DNA of 64,000 nucleotides from Nocardioides kongjuensis. GTDB taxonomy: Bacteria; Actinomycetota; Actinomycetes; Propionibacteriales; Nocardioidaceae. The notes beneath the pieces were generated by a model. It saw nothing but the letters and a program-made list of their open reading frames with translations. It was not told the DNA's origin and made no database searches. The position numbers were made by a program, and so were the translations under genes. Positions 8,341 to 15,633 of the stretch are shown in pieces. Each line of letters starts with the position of its first letter. The stretch's first letter is position 1. The DNA lies in the NCBI RefSeq assembly GCF_013409625.1, contig NZ_JACCBF010000001.1:310001-374000 (forward strand), in the 5' to 3' direction.

Positions 8341-9489
8341 AGCGAGGCCGAGCAGTTGGGGAGCAAGCTCCGCGTCCTGGTGGTCGCCGAGTCCTTCCTC
8401 CCGCAGGTCAACGGGGTGACCAACTCGGTACGGCGGGTGCTCGAGCACCTCGCGGCCGAGGGCCACCACGCCGAGCTCGTCGCGCCGACCGGCCCGGACA
8501 CCTACGCCGGCTTCCGGGTCCGTCGCGCCCGGGGCGCCAACCTGCCGTTCTACCCGGACTTCCGGCTCGGCCTGGAGACCCGCCGGCGGCTGCGCCAGCG
8601 GATGCTCCGGTTCCGCCCGGACGTCGTCCACATCGCGTCGCCCGCGACGCTCGGCTTCCAGGCCGCTCGCGCCGCCGGGGAGCTGGGCATCCCGACCGTC
8701 GCGATCTACCAGACCGACCTGGTCGGCTTCGCGGAGCGCTACGACGTCCCGGGAGGTGTGCGTGCGGCAGCCGGACTGACCCGGCGCATCCACCAGCACG
8801 TCGACCGCACCCTCGCCCCGTCGACCGCCAGCATCGACCAGCTCGAGGCGCTGGGCGTGCCCGAGGTGCACCGCTGGGGACGTGGTGTCGACCTGGTCGC
8901 CTTCCACCCGCGGCACCGTGACGAGGCGTTGCGCAGGCGGCTGGCGTCGGACGGCCGGCTGCTGGTCGGGTACGTCGGCCGGCTGGCTGCCGAGAAGGAG
9001 CTGGACCTGCTCACGCACCTCGCCGACGACCCGCGCTACGCGCTCGTGGTCGTGGGCGGCGGACCCGAGGAGCAGCGACTGCGCGGTCTGCTCGGCGACC
9101 GCGCGAGCTTCCTCGGACTGCTGCACGGCGACGAGCTGAGCCGGGCCCACGCCTCGCTCGACGTGTTCGTGCACACCGGCCGCTACGAGACCTACTGCCA
9201 GTCGGCGCAGGAGGCGCTCGCCTCAGGCGTCCCGGTGGTCGCCCCGGCCGCCGGGGGACCGGTCGACGTCGTCGCGCACGGAGCCACCGGCCTGCTCTAC
9301 CGGCCCGGCGACGGGGCGGACCTGGCGGCGTCGGTCGACCGGCTCGCCCGCGACGCCGGGCTGCGCGGGCGGATGGCGGCGACCGCGGTCCGGGCCGTGC
9401 AGGAGCGCTCCTGGCACGCGATCAACGAGCAGCTGGTCGCCCACTACCGGGCCGTCCTGGGAGGTCAGGTCAGCGCACGGGCTGCCTGA
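8338..9489 (+). CDS. GDP-mannose-dependent alpha-mannosyltransferase-like glycosyltransferase (GT4, MgtA-like)
   Basis: A 383-residue retaining glycosyltransferase of family GT4 with two Rossmann domains. The N-terminal acceptor domain starts VLVVAESFLPQVNGVTNSVRR, and VHIASPATLGFQAARAAGELG and VAIYQTDLVGFAERYDVP follow; these match mycobacterial MgtA, which adds mannose to glucuronosyl-diacylglycerol in lipomannan-like glycolipids. The C-terminal domain binds the sugar nucleotide: VGYVGRLAAEKELD, and the E-x7-E motif region ETYCQSAQEALASGVPVVAPAAGGP. A role in cell-envelope mannolipid synthesis is inferred from that similarity. The 3' end overlaps the convergent LOG-family gene by 20 bp. Confidence 0.82.
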   Translation: MSEAEQLGSKLRVLVVAESFLPQVNGVTNSVRRVLEHLAAEGHHAELVAPTGPDTYAGFRVRRARGANLPFYPDFRLGLETRRRLRQRMLRFRPDVVHIASPATLGFQAARAAGELGIPTVAIYQTDLVGFAERYDVPGGVRAAAGLTRRIHQHVDRTLAPSTASIDQLEALGVPEVHRWGRGVDLVAFHPRHRDEALRRRLASDGRLLVGYVGRLAAEKELDLLTHLADDPRYALVVVGGGPEEQRLRGLLGDRASFLGLLHGDELSRAHASLDVFVHTGRYETYCQSAQEALASGVPVVAPAAGGPVDVVAHGATGLLYRPGDGADLAASVDRLARDAGLRGRMAATAVRAVQERSWHAINEQLVAHYRAVLGGQVSARAA

Positions 9490-10426
9490 CGAACAGGTCC
9501 GCAGCCTCCTCGACCGTGTCGACGAGATGGACGTGTTGCTCCATCGCGCGGCCCCGGGACAGGGCCTGCAGCAGCGGCCAGGCGGGGAGCTCCTCGGTCC
9601 AGTAGCGGCGACCGACGAGCACCATCGGCGCGACGGCCTCGTCGCTCGCGTAGTAGTTCTCGCACGCGTCCTGGAAGATCTCCTGGACCGTGCCGCCGGC
9701 GCCGGGCAGGAACACGATCCCGGCGTCGCACACCATCAGCAGGATCGCCTCGCGCAGCGCGTTGCGGAAGTACTTCGCGATCGCCGTCGCGAACAGGTTC
9801 GGCGGCTCGTGGCCGTAGTGCCAGGTCGGCACGCCGAGCGAGGGCGTCGGCTCGAGCGTGAGGGACAGTGCCTCGCGGGCCGTGGTCACCCAGTCGTCCA
9901 CCGACGGCCGGAAGGACGGTACGGCGGCCACGCGGCGCAGCGCCTCCGCGAGCGCCTCCGGGGGAGCCGCCGCCATCCGGCAGCCGAGGTTGGCGGCCTC
10001 CATCGCGCCCGGTCCGCCGCCGGTCGCGACGACGTGGTCGCGACCCAGCAGGGCACCGAGGCGGGCCGCCTCGTCGTACCCGGGAGTGCCGCGGTCGGCC
10101 GCGTGCCCACCCATCACCCCGACCAGGCCGCGGCCGACGCCGGCGACCCACGCACCGAGCGCGTTGTCGATCGCCTGGTCGTGCAGCACCTCCGCCAGGG
10201 CCTCCGCCGGGCCCGAGGTCGCCAGTGCCCAGCGGTAGGCGCGACCGTCGAAGGTGTCGGCGTAGCGCGGGGCGTCGTAGAGCTCGTCGGCGGTGTAGAG
10301 CCGGGTGCGGGTGATGTCGAGTCCGGCGACGTGGGTGCCGGCGACGGCTCCCGCGCCGGCCTCGAGGGCGTGGTCGTCGTCCGTGCGGCACTCGACGACG
10401 AGGCTGCGGGTGCGGGGTCTCCTCAC
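9470..10426 (-). CDS. LOG-family (lysine decarboxylase-like) nucleotide 5'-monophosphate phosphoribohydrolase
   Basis: A 318-residue Rossmann-like protein. It carries both hallmarks of the LOG family: VVATGGGPGAMEAANLG and FLPGAGGTVQEIFQDA (the PGGxGTxxE motif, here PGAGGTVQE), plus conserved Arg/Lys in YFRNALREA. LOG proteins release nucleobase from cytokinin-type or other nucleoside 5'-monophosphates. This long type, with an extra ~100 N-terminal residues, is common in actinobacteria and uncharacterised; the old name lysine decarboxylase is not correct. The first Gly of PGGxGT is Gly and the second position is Ala, a mild departure. GTG 10426 is the only sensible start; it lies divergent to metY across 122 bp. 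Confidence 0.8.
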   Translation of the reverse strand: MRRPRTRSLVVECRTDDDHALEAGAGAVAGTHVAGLDITRTRLYTADELYDAPRYADTFDGRAYRWALATSGPAEALAEVLHDQAIDNALGAWVAGVGRGLVGVMGGHAADRGTPGYDEAARLGALLGRDHVVATGGGPGAMEAANLGCRMAAAPPEALAEALRRVAAVPSFRPSVDDWVTTAREALSLTLEPTPSLGVPTWHYGHEPPNLFATAIAKYFRNALREAILLMVCDAGIVFLPGAGGTVQEIFQDACENYYASDEAVAPMVLVGRRYWTEELPAWPLLQALSRGRAMEQHVHLVDTVEEAADLFVRQPVR

Positions 10427-10481
10427 CCGCGCGACGGTATCCCAGCCCGGACCAGCGCCGTGTCCATCCCGCGGACACCCT

Positions 10482-10520
10482 CTCTGGATTAATTAGAGTA
10501 ACTCGCTACAGTTAGATCAG
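10482..10520. promoter_or_regulatory. AT-rich promoter/operator region upstream of metY
   Basis: This short stretch (GGATTAATTAGAGTAACTCG, then CTACAGTTAGATC) is strikingly AT-rich against its surroundings. TACAGT at 10507-10512 is a reasonable -10 for metY. GAGTAACTC is a near palindrome that could bind a sulfur-amino-acid repressor. The leader (about 30 bases to ATG 10549, with an AAGGAG ribosome-binding site) is too short for a SAM riboswitch. Confidence 0.4.
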
Positions 10521-10548
10521 AAAGTCACCGCCGACAAGGAGCCCCCCG

Positions 10549-11835
10549 ATGACCCACCGCCCCGAGACCCTCGCCGTGCACGCCGGCCAGGAGCAGCCCG
10601 ACCCCGCGACCAACGCGCGGGCGGTGCCGATCTACCAGACGACGTCGTACGTCTTCAACGACACCGAGCACGCCGCCAACCTGTTCGCCCTGGCCGAGCC
10701 GGGCAACATCTACACGCGGATCATGAACCCGACCCAGTCGGCGTTCGAGGAGCGCGTGACGCAGCTCGAGGGCGGCGTGGGGGCCCTTGCCGTCGCGTCG
10801 GGCTCGGCCGCGATCACCTACGCGGTGCTCAACCTGACCTACGCCGGCGACAACATCGTGGCCATCTCCACGCTGTACGGCGGCACCTACGCCCTGTTCG
10901 CCCACACGCTGCCGCAGTACGGGATCGAGGTCCGCTTCGTCGACCCGAACCGCCCCGAGGACCTCGCCCAGCACGTCGACGAGAAGACCAAGCTGGTCTT
11001 CGCCGAGACCGTCGGCAACCCGAAGATCAACGTGGTCGACATCCGCGCCTGGGCCGACGCCGCCCACGCCGAGGGGCTGCCGCTCGTCGTCGACAACACC
11101 GTCACGACGCCGTACCTGGAGCGGGTCTTCGACCACGGCGCCGACGTGTCGGTGCACTCGGCGACGAAGTACATCGGCGGCCACGGCACCTCCATCGGCG
11201 GCGTGATCGTCGACTCCGGCAACTTCGACTGGGCCGCGCACTCCGACCGGTTCCCCGGCCTGACCACCCCGGACAGCGCCTACCACGGCGTGGTCTGGAC
11301 CGAGGCGGTCGGCAACCTCGCCTACATCATCCGGGCCCGCACGGTGCTGCTGCGCAACACGGGCGCCGCGATCGCGCCGCTCAACTCGTTCCTCTTCCTG
11401 CAGGGCCTCGAGACCCTGCACCTGCGCCTGGAGCGGCACAGCGAGAACGCGCTCGCCGTCGCGAAGTACCTCCAGGGCCACGAGGCGGTCGCCTGGGTGA
11501 GCTACCCCGGCCTGGAGACCGACCCCTCGCACGCGATCGCCAACCGGCTCTTCACCGGCAAGGGGTACGGCGGCCTGGTCTCGTTCGGGCTGAGGTCCGG
11601 GCGCGACGGCGGCAAGCGGTTCATCGAGTCGCTCGAGCTGTTCAGCCACCTGGTCAACATCGGCGACGCCAAGTCCCTGGCCGTGCACAACGCGACCACC
11701 ACCCACTCGCAGCTCACCCCCGAGGAGCTCGACACGGCCGGCGTCCCGGAGGACCTGGTGCGGCTCTCGGTCGGCATCGAGAACATCGACGACATCATCG
11801 CCGACCTCGAGCAGGCGCTGATCGCGGCCAAGTGA
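10549..11835 (+). CDS. metY: O-acetylhomoserine aminocarboxypropyltransferase (O-acetylhomoserine sulfhydrylase)
   Basis: Makes homocysteine directly from O-acetyl-L-homoserine and sulfide, with PLP. The 428-residue protein is the full length of the family. The PLP lysine is Lys207 in HSATKYIGGHGTSIGG; NPTQSAFEERVTQLEGG and VDNTVTTPYLERVFDHGAD are the usual cofactor and substrate-binding segments, and the C-terminal LSVGIENIDDIIADLEQAL closes the fold. The length and the GTSIGG loop fit the sulfhydrylase rather than cystathionine gamma-synthase. ATG 10549 follows an AAGGAG site. It overlaps metX by four bases, so the pair forms a compact direct-sulfhydrylation operon: MetX supplies the acetylated homoserine. 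Confidence 0.95.
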   Translation: MTHRPETLAVHAGQEQPDPATNARAVPIYQTTSYVFNDTEHAANLFALAEPGNIYTRIMNPTQSAFEERVTQLEGGVGALAVASGSAAITYAVLNLTYAGDNIVAISTLYGGTYALFAHTLPQYGIEVRFVDPNRPEDLAQHVDEKTKLVFAETVGNPKINVVDIRAWADAAHAEGLPLVVDNTVTTPYLERVFDHGADVSVHSATKYIGGHGTSIGGVIVDSGNFDWAAHSDRFPGLTTPDSAYHGVVWTEAVGNLAYIIRARTVLLRNTGAAIAPLNSFLFLQGLETLHLRLERHSENALAVAKYLQGHEAVAWVSYPGLETDPSHAIANRLFTGKGYGGLVSFGLRSGRDGGKRFIESLELFSHLVNIGDAKSLAVHNATTTHSQLTPEELDTAGVPEDLVRLSVGIENIDDIIADLEQALIAAK

Positions 11836-12959
11836 CCACCTCCCACGCAGCCCCCGGTCCGGCGCTGGCCGGATCGGTCGGGCTCGTCACCACCCGGCGG
11901 GCCGTGCTCACGCAGCACGGCCCGCTGGTGCTGGCCTCCGGCGCCCGGCTCGACCACGTCGAGGTCGCCTACGAGACGTACGGCGAGCTGACGCCCGCCC
12001 GCGACAACGCGGTGTTCGTCTGCCACGCCCTCACCGGCGACGCGCACGCGGCAGGCTGGCACGACGGTGCGCGCCGACCGGGCTGGTGGGACAACCTGAT
12101 CGGCCCGGGCAGGGCGCTCGACACGGAACGGTTCTTCGTGGTCAGCGCCAACCTGCTCGGCGGCTGCTCGGGCACGACCGGCCCGTCCTCGCCCGACCCG
12201 GCGACCGGCCGGGCGTACGGCCCGGACTTCCCGGCCCTCGACATGGCCGACTTCGTGACCGTCCACCGCGGGCTGCTCGACCACCTCGGCATCGAGCGGC
12301 TGCACGCGGCCGTCGGGGGATCGCTCGGCGGGATGCAGGTCCTGGAGTGGGCGCTGCAGGAGCCCGAACGGATCGACCGGGCCGTGCTCGTGGCCGCGAG
12401 CTCACGGCTGACCACGGAGAACATCGCGTTCTCGGCGGTCGCCCGCGCGGCCATCCTCGAGGACCCCGACTTCCACGGCGGCCGGTACGCCGAGCACGGC
12501 GTCAGCCCGCGGCACGGCCTCAAGATCGCCCGGATGATGGCCCACATCACCTACGTCTCCGGGACCTCGCTCGCCGAGAAGTTCGGCCACGCGCGCGACA
12601 CCTCGGGGAGCGACAAGCGGCTGGCCGCCGACTTCGAGGTCGAGCACTACCTGCAGCACCAGGGGGAGAGCTTCCTGGAGAGGTTCGACGCGCTGTCGTA
12701 CCTCCACCTGACCCGGCCGATGGACTACTTCGACCCGTTCGTGGACCACCCGGACGTCGTACCGTCGACGCGGTTCGGGCTGGTCTCCTTCGACTCCGAC
12801 TGGCGCTTCCCGACCGCGCACTCGCTGCGCATCCGCGACCGGCTCGCCGCCCGCGGCGTCGCCGTCGAGCACACCGAGGTCGTCTCGCCCTGGGGGCACG
12901 ACTCGTTCCTGCTGGAGCCGCCGGGCTACCACGACCTGGTGCGATCCTTCCTCGGCTGA
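11832..12959 (+). CDS. metX: Homoserine O-acetyltransferase
   Basis: Transfers acetyl from acetyl-CoA to homoserine, feeding MetY. The 375-residue alpha/beta-hydrolase-fold enzyme has its nucleophile Ser164 in VGGSLGGMQVLEWA, an aspartate in VSFDSDWRFP and the catalytic His356 in SPWGHDSFLLEP. YETYGELTPARDNAVFVCHALTG near residue 45 is the family's oxyanion-hole region. The start GTG 11832 overlaps the metY stop (GTGA). Sequence cannot by itself exclude succinyl transfer, but the actinobacterial MetX type normally uses acetyl-CoA and the MetY partner supports it. An AraC regulator begins 24 bases after the stop and is probably independent. Confidence 0.93.
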   Translation: MTTSHAAPGPALAGSVGLVTTRRAVLTQHGPLVLASGARLDHVEVAYETYGELTPARDNAVFVCHALTGDAHAAGWHDGARRPGWWDNLIGPGRALDTERFFVVSANLLGGCSGTTGPSSPDPATGRAYGPDFPALDMADFVTVHRGLLDHLGIERLHAAVGGSLGGMQVLEWALQEPERIDRAVLVAASSRLTTENIAFSAVARAAILEDPDFHGGRYAEHGVSPRHGLKIARMMAHITYVSGTSLAEKFGHARDTSGSDKRLAADFEVEHYLQHQGESFLERFDALSYLHLTRPMDYFDPFVDHPDVVPSTRFGLVSFDSDWRFPTAHSLRIRDRLAARGVAVEHTEVVSPWGHDSFLLEPPGYHDLVRSFLG

Positions 12960-12971
12960 CGAGCCGCGCCC

Positions 12972-12986
12972 TACCATGGCGAGGTG
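12972..12986 (+). promoter_or_regulatory. -10 element TACCAT, leaderless start of the AraC regulator
   Basis: TACCAT at 12972-12977 precedes GTG 12984 by six bases; the intervening GGCGAG is not spaced as a ribosome-binding site. This separates the regulator from the met operon transcript. Confidence 0.45.
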
Positions 12987-13979
12987 ACGACCCGCCCGGT
13001 GCTCGAGAGGTTCTCGGTGGTCGACGCCGACGACCTCGACGAGTTCCGGGCCTCGGTGTCGCGGGCGCTCACGCCGCACCGGCTCGCGCCGCTGGACCAC
13101 GCACGTGTCGAGCACGCATCGGTCGCGGTGGCGCCGCTCGGCTCCCTCTCCCTCGTGTACGGCGAGCACCGCGGCGCCGAGCTCGGCGCGACCCTGACCG
13201 AGCAGGTCGACTACTACGACGTGAACCTGTCGTGGGGCGGGCGCAACCTGATCAGCTGCGGCGACGACGAGGTGGTCGTCGACCCGCGCACGGCCGGGAT
13301 CATCTCGCCGCGGATGCAGGCGACGATGCGGCTCAGCGACGACTACCGCCAGCTGCACGTGCGCTTCGAGAGGTACGCGCTGGAGCGGCACCTCGAGCAG
13401 ATGCTCGGCCGGACGGTGGTCGCGCCGATCCGGTTCCGGATGGCGATGGACCTGCGCGGACCGGCAGCGGCCTCCTGGGCGCGGGCGGTCCGGCTGCTGG
13501 TGGACGACCTCGACGAGCCGCTGGGGCTGGCCGGGACGGTCGACACGGCCAACCCGTTCGCCGGCTTCCTGATGACCGGCCTGCTGCTGGCCCAGCCCCA
13601 CAACTACAGCGACCAGCTCGCGCAGCGGCGCCACGGTGCGCACCGCCCGACCCCGGTCAAGCGGGTCGTCGACCTGATCGAGGCGCACCCCGAGGAGGAG
13701 CTCTCGGTCGAGCGGCTGGCCGAGGAGGCCGGGGTCAGTGCACGTTCGCTGCAGCGACACTTCCGCGAGCACGTGGGTGTCACGCCGCGCCACTACCTCC
13801 AGCAGGTGCGCCTCGCCCGGGTCCACGCCGACCTGCGCGCCGCCGGGCCGGGGAGCGGCCTGACCGTCGCCGACGTCGCGCTGCGGTGGGGGTTCACCCA
13901 CGTCCCACGGTTCGCCGGCGCGTATCTCGACCGCTACGGCGAGAGCCCCTCGGTGACCCTGCGCGCGGCTCCGGAATGA
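12984..13979 (+). CDS. AraC-family transcriptional regulator
   Basis: A 331-residue regulator. The last ~110 residues hold two helix-turn-helix units: LSVERLAEEAGVSARSLQRHFREHVGVTP and VADVALRWGFTHVPRFAGAYLDRYGESP. The first ~170 residues form an effector-binding domain of the AraC_binding_2 kind (YDVNLSWGGRNLISCGDDEVVV). It lies immediately upstream of, and in the same direction as, the monooxygenase-dioxygenase-maleylacetate reductase operon and is the likely activator of it, with an aromatic inducer. A TACCAT hexamer six bases before the GTG suggests a leaderless message. Confidence 0.88.
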   Translation: MTTRPVLERFSVVDADDLDEFRASVSRALTPHRLAPLDHARVEHASVAVAPLGSLSLVYGEHRGAELGATLTEQVDYYDVNLSWGGRNLISCGDDEVVVDPRTAGIISPRMQATMRLSDDYRQLHVRFERYALERHLEQMLGRTVVAPIRFRMAMDLRGPAAASWARAVRLLVDDLDEPLGLAGTVDTANPFAGFLMTGLLLAQPHNYSDQLAQRRHGAHRPTPVKRVVDLIEAHPEEELSVERLAEEAGVSARSLQRHFREHVGVTPRHYLQQVRLARVHADLRAAGPGSGLTVADVALRWGFTHVPRFAGAYLDRYGESPSVTLRAAPE

Positions 13980-14014
13980 CCCCGCGGGTGACGACCGGCA
14001 CACTGGTGTCGCTC

Positions 14015-14079
14015 ACCGGATCACCCTGACGCGAAGCGGATCGCCGCACGCCGGCGCCGAACCTAGCGTCGCCGTCATG
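14015..14079 (+). promoter_or_regulatory. Promoter of the hydroxyquinol operon: dyad box, TAGCGT -10, leaderless ATG
   Basis: TAGCGT at 14064-14069 lies seven bases before ATG 14077. A CGCTCACCGGA box (its ACCGGA at 14015-14020) is 43 bases upstream of the hexamer, one helical turn more than the 31 bases seen at the other boxed promoters of this window. The AraC protein is the obvious candidate activator. Confidence 0.5.
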
Positions 14080-15633
14080 AGCAACGAGTACGACGTGGCG
14101 ATCGTCGGATACGGACCGGCCGGCCTGGTGCTGGCCTCTGCCCTCGGGAGGGCCGGCCACAAGGTGGTCGTCCTCGAGCGCTGGCCCGGCCTCTACGGCC
14201 TGCCGCGCCTGACCCACATCGACGGCGAGACCGCGCGGGTCATCGCGTCGGTCGGCGACCTCGAGCATGCGCTGCGCGACGCGCTCCCGCTCGACTACTA
14301 CCGCTACTTCAGCGGCTCGGGCGAGCTGCTGGTCGAGCTCGACTGGCGCGGCACGTCGGCCGGTCACCCCGCGCACATCTCGATGTACCAGCCCGACATC
14401 GAGGACGCGGTCGACGCCGCGGCCCGGGCCAGCGGCAACGTGGAGGTCAACCAGGGCTGGTCGGTCGTCAACATCCGTCCGCACGACGACGGCGTCGAGG
14501 TGACCGCCCGGCCGTGGAGCCAGTCGCGCACCGGGCAGTGGTCGCACGCCGACGAGGAGCGGACCGTCACCGCGTCCTACCTCGTCGGCGCCGACGGCGC
14601 CAACAGCTTCGTGCGGGCCACGCTCGGCATCGAGCGCAGCGACAACGGCGTGGACGACCGCTGGCTCAACATCGACACCGAGCAGGTCCGCGAGCTGCCG
14701 GAGCGGTTCGCCCGGACCACCCAGTTCTGCGACCCGGAGCGCGGCCACATGTTCATGCCGATCGGCCGCAGCCGGCAGCGCTTCGAGCTCGCCGTCCTGC
14801 CCGGTGAGGACCAGGCGGCCTACGAGGACCCCGCCTTCGCCTGGCAGTGGCTCGCACAGACGCACGGCCTCGGCCCCGAGGACGTGAGGATCCTGCGCCA
14901 GGTCGTCTACACGTTCCAGGGTCGGATCGCCGAGCGCTGGCGCGAGGGCCGGGTGCTGCTCGCCGGCGACGCGGCGCACACGACGCCGCCGTACATGGGA
15001 CAGGGCGCCTGCTCCGGCATGCGGGACGGCATCACCCTCGCCTGGAAGCTGGACCTGGTCCTGCGCGGCCTGGCCGGAGAGGAGCTGCTCGACAGCTACG
15101 AGGCCGAGCGCCGGCCGCACGCCACCGCGATCACCGAGATCTCCACGATGCTCGGCAAGGTCGCCAACACCCACGACCCGGTCGAGGCGCACGCACGCGA
15201 CGAGGCGTTCCGGACGGGCAACGTGCCGCCCCCGCCGCCGTTCCCGACCCTGGTGGCCGGCGTCGTCCACCACGACCCCGCGGGTGCGGTCAGCCCGCTC
15301 GCCGGCACCCTGACCCCGCACGGCGTGGTGCGTCACGGCGCCGCCGAGGGGCTCTTCGACGACGTCCTCGGTCGCGGCTTCAACCTGGTCACCGCAACCG
15401 CCGCACCGCTCGACGCGACCGATCTCGCGTTCCTCGACAAGCTCGGTGCCGTGACCGCCTCCCTCGACACCGTCGCCGACGTGGACGGCACCTACGCCGC
15501 CTGGTTCGCCGAGCACGGCGTCGAGGCGTTCCTCGGCCGCCCGGACCACCACCTGTTCTGGGCCGGCGCGCTCGCCGACCTCCCGGCCGCGCTCGGCCAG
15601 CTGCGCGAGCGACTGCAGTGGACCGTCGCGTGA
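14077..15633 (+). CDS. FAD-dependent aromatic monooxygenase (MhpA / resorcinol-hydroxylase type)
   Basis: A 518-residue class A flavoprotein hydroxylase. The N-terminus YDVAIVGYGPAGLVLASALG is the FAD-binding GxGxxG fold; ERWPGLYGLPRLTHIDGE is the pattern typical of 3-(3-hydroxyphenyl)propionate hydroxylase MhpA; YLVGADGANSFVR is the DG motif for FAD/NADPH; and RVLLAGDAAHTTPPYMGQGACSGMRDG is the GD motif. It would ortho-hydroxylate a phenolic ring, and together with the downstream hydroxyquinol dioxygenase and maleylacetate reductase the expected product is 1,2,4-trihydroxybenzene or a substituted form, from a resorcinol-type substrate (inference). It overlaps the next gene by four bases. Confidence 0.88.
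   Translation: MSNEYDVAIVGYGPAGLVLASALGRAGHKVVVLERWPGLYGLPRLTHIDGETARVIASVGDLEHALRDALPLDYYRYFSGSGELLVELDWRGTSAGHPAHISMYQPDIEDAVDAAARASGNVEVNQGWSVVNIRPHDDGVEVTARPWSQSRTGQWSHADEERTVTASYLVGADGANSFVRATLGIERSDNGVDDRWLNIDTEQVRELPERFARTTQFCDPERGHMFMPIGRSRQRFELAVLPGEDQAAYEDPAFAWQWLAQTHGLGPEDVRILRQVVYTFQGRIAERWREGRVLLAGDAAHTTPPYMGQGACSGMRDGITLAWKLDLVLRGLAGEELLDSYEAERRPHATAITEISTMLGKVANTHDPVEAHARDEAFRTGNVPPPPPFPTLVAGVVHHDPAGAVSPLAGTLTPHGVVRHGAAEGLFDDVLGRGFNLVTATAAPLDATDLAFLDKLGAVTASLDTVADVDGTYAAWFAEHGVEAFLGRPDHHLFWAGALADLPAALGQLRERLQWTVA

Noticed and set aside
10427..10548. SAM-binding riboswitch upstream of metY
   Set aside because: The distance from the likely -10 to the start codon is about 30 bases, too short for any known SAM aptamer, and no multi-stem fold was seen.
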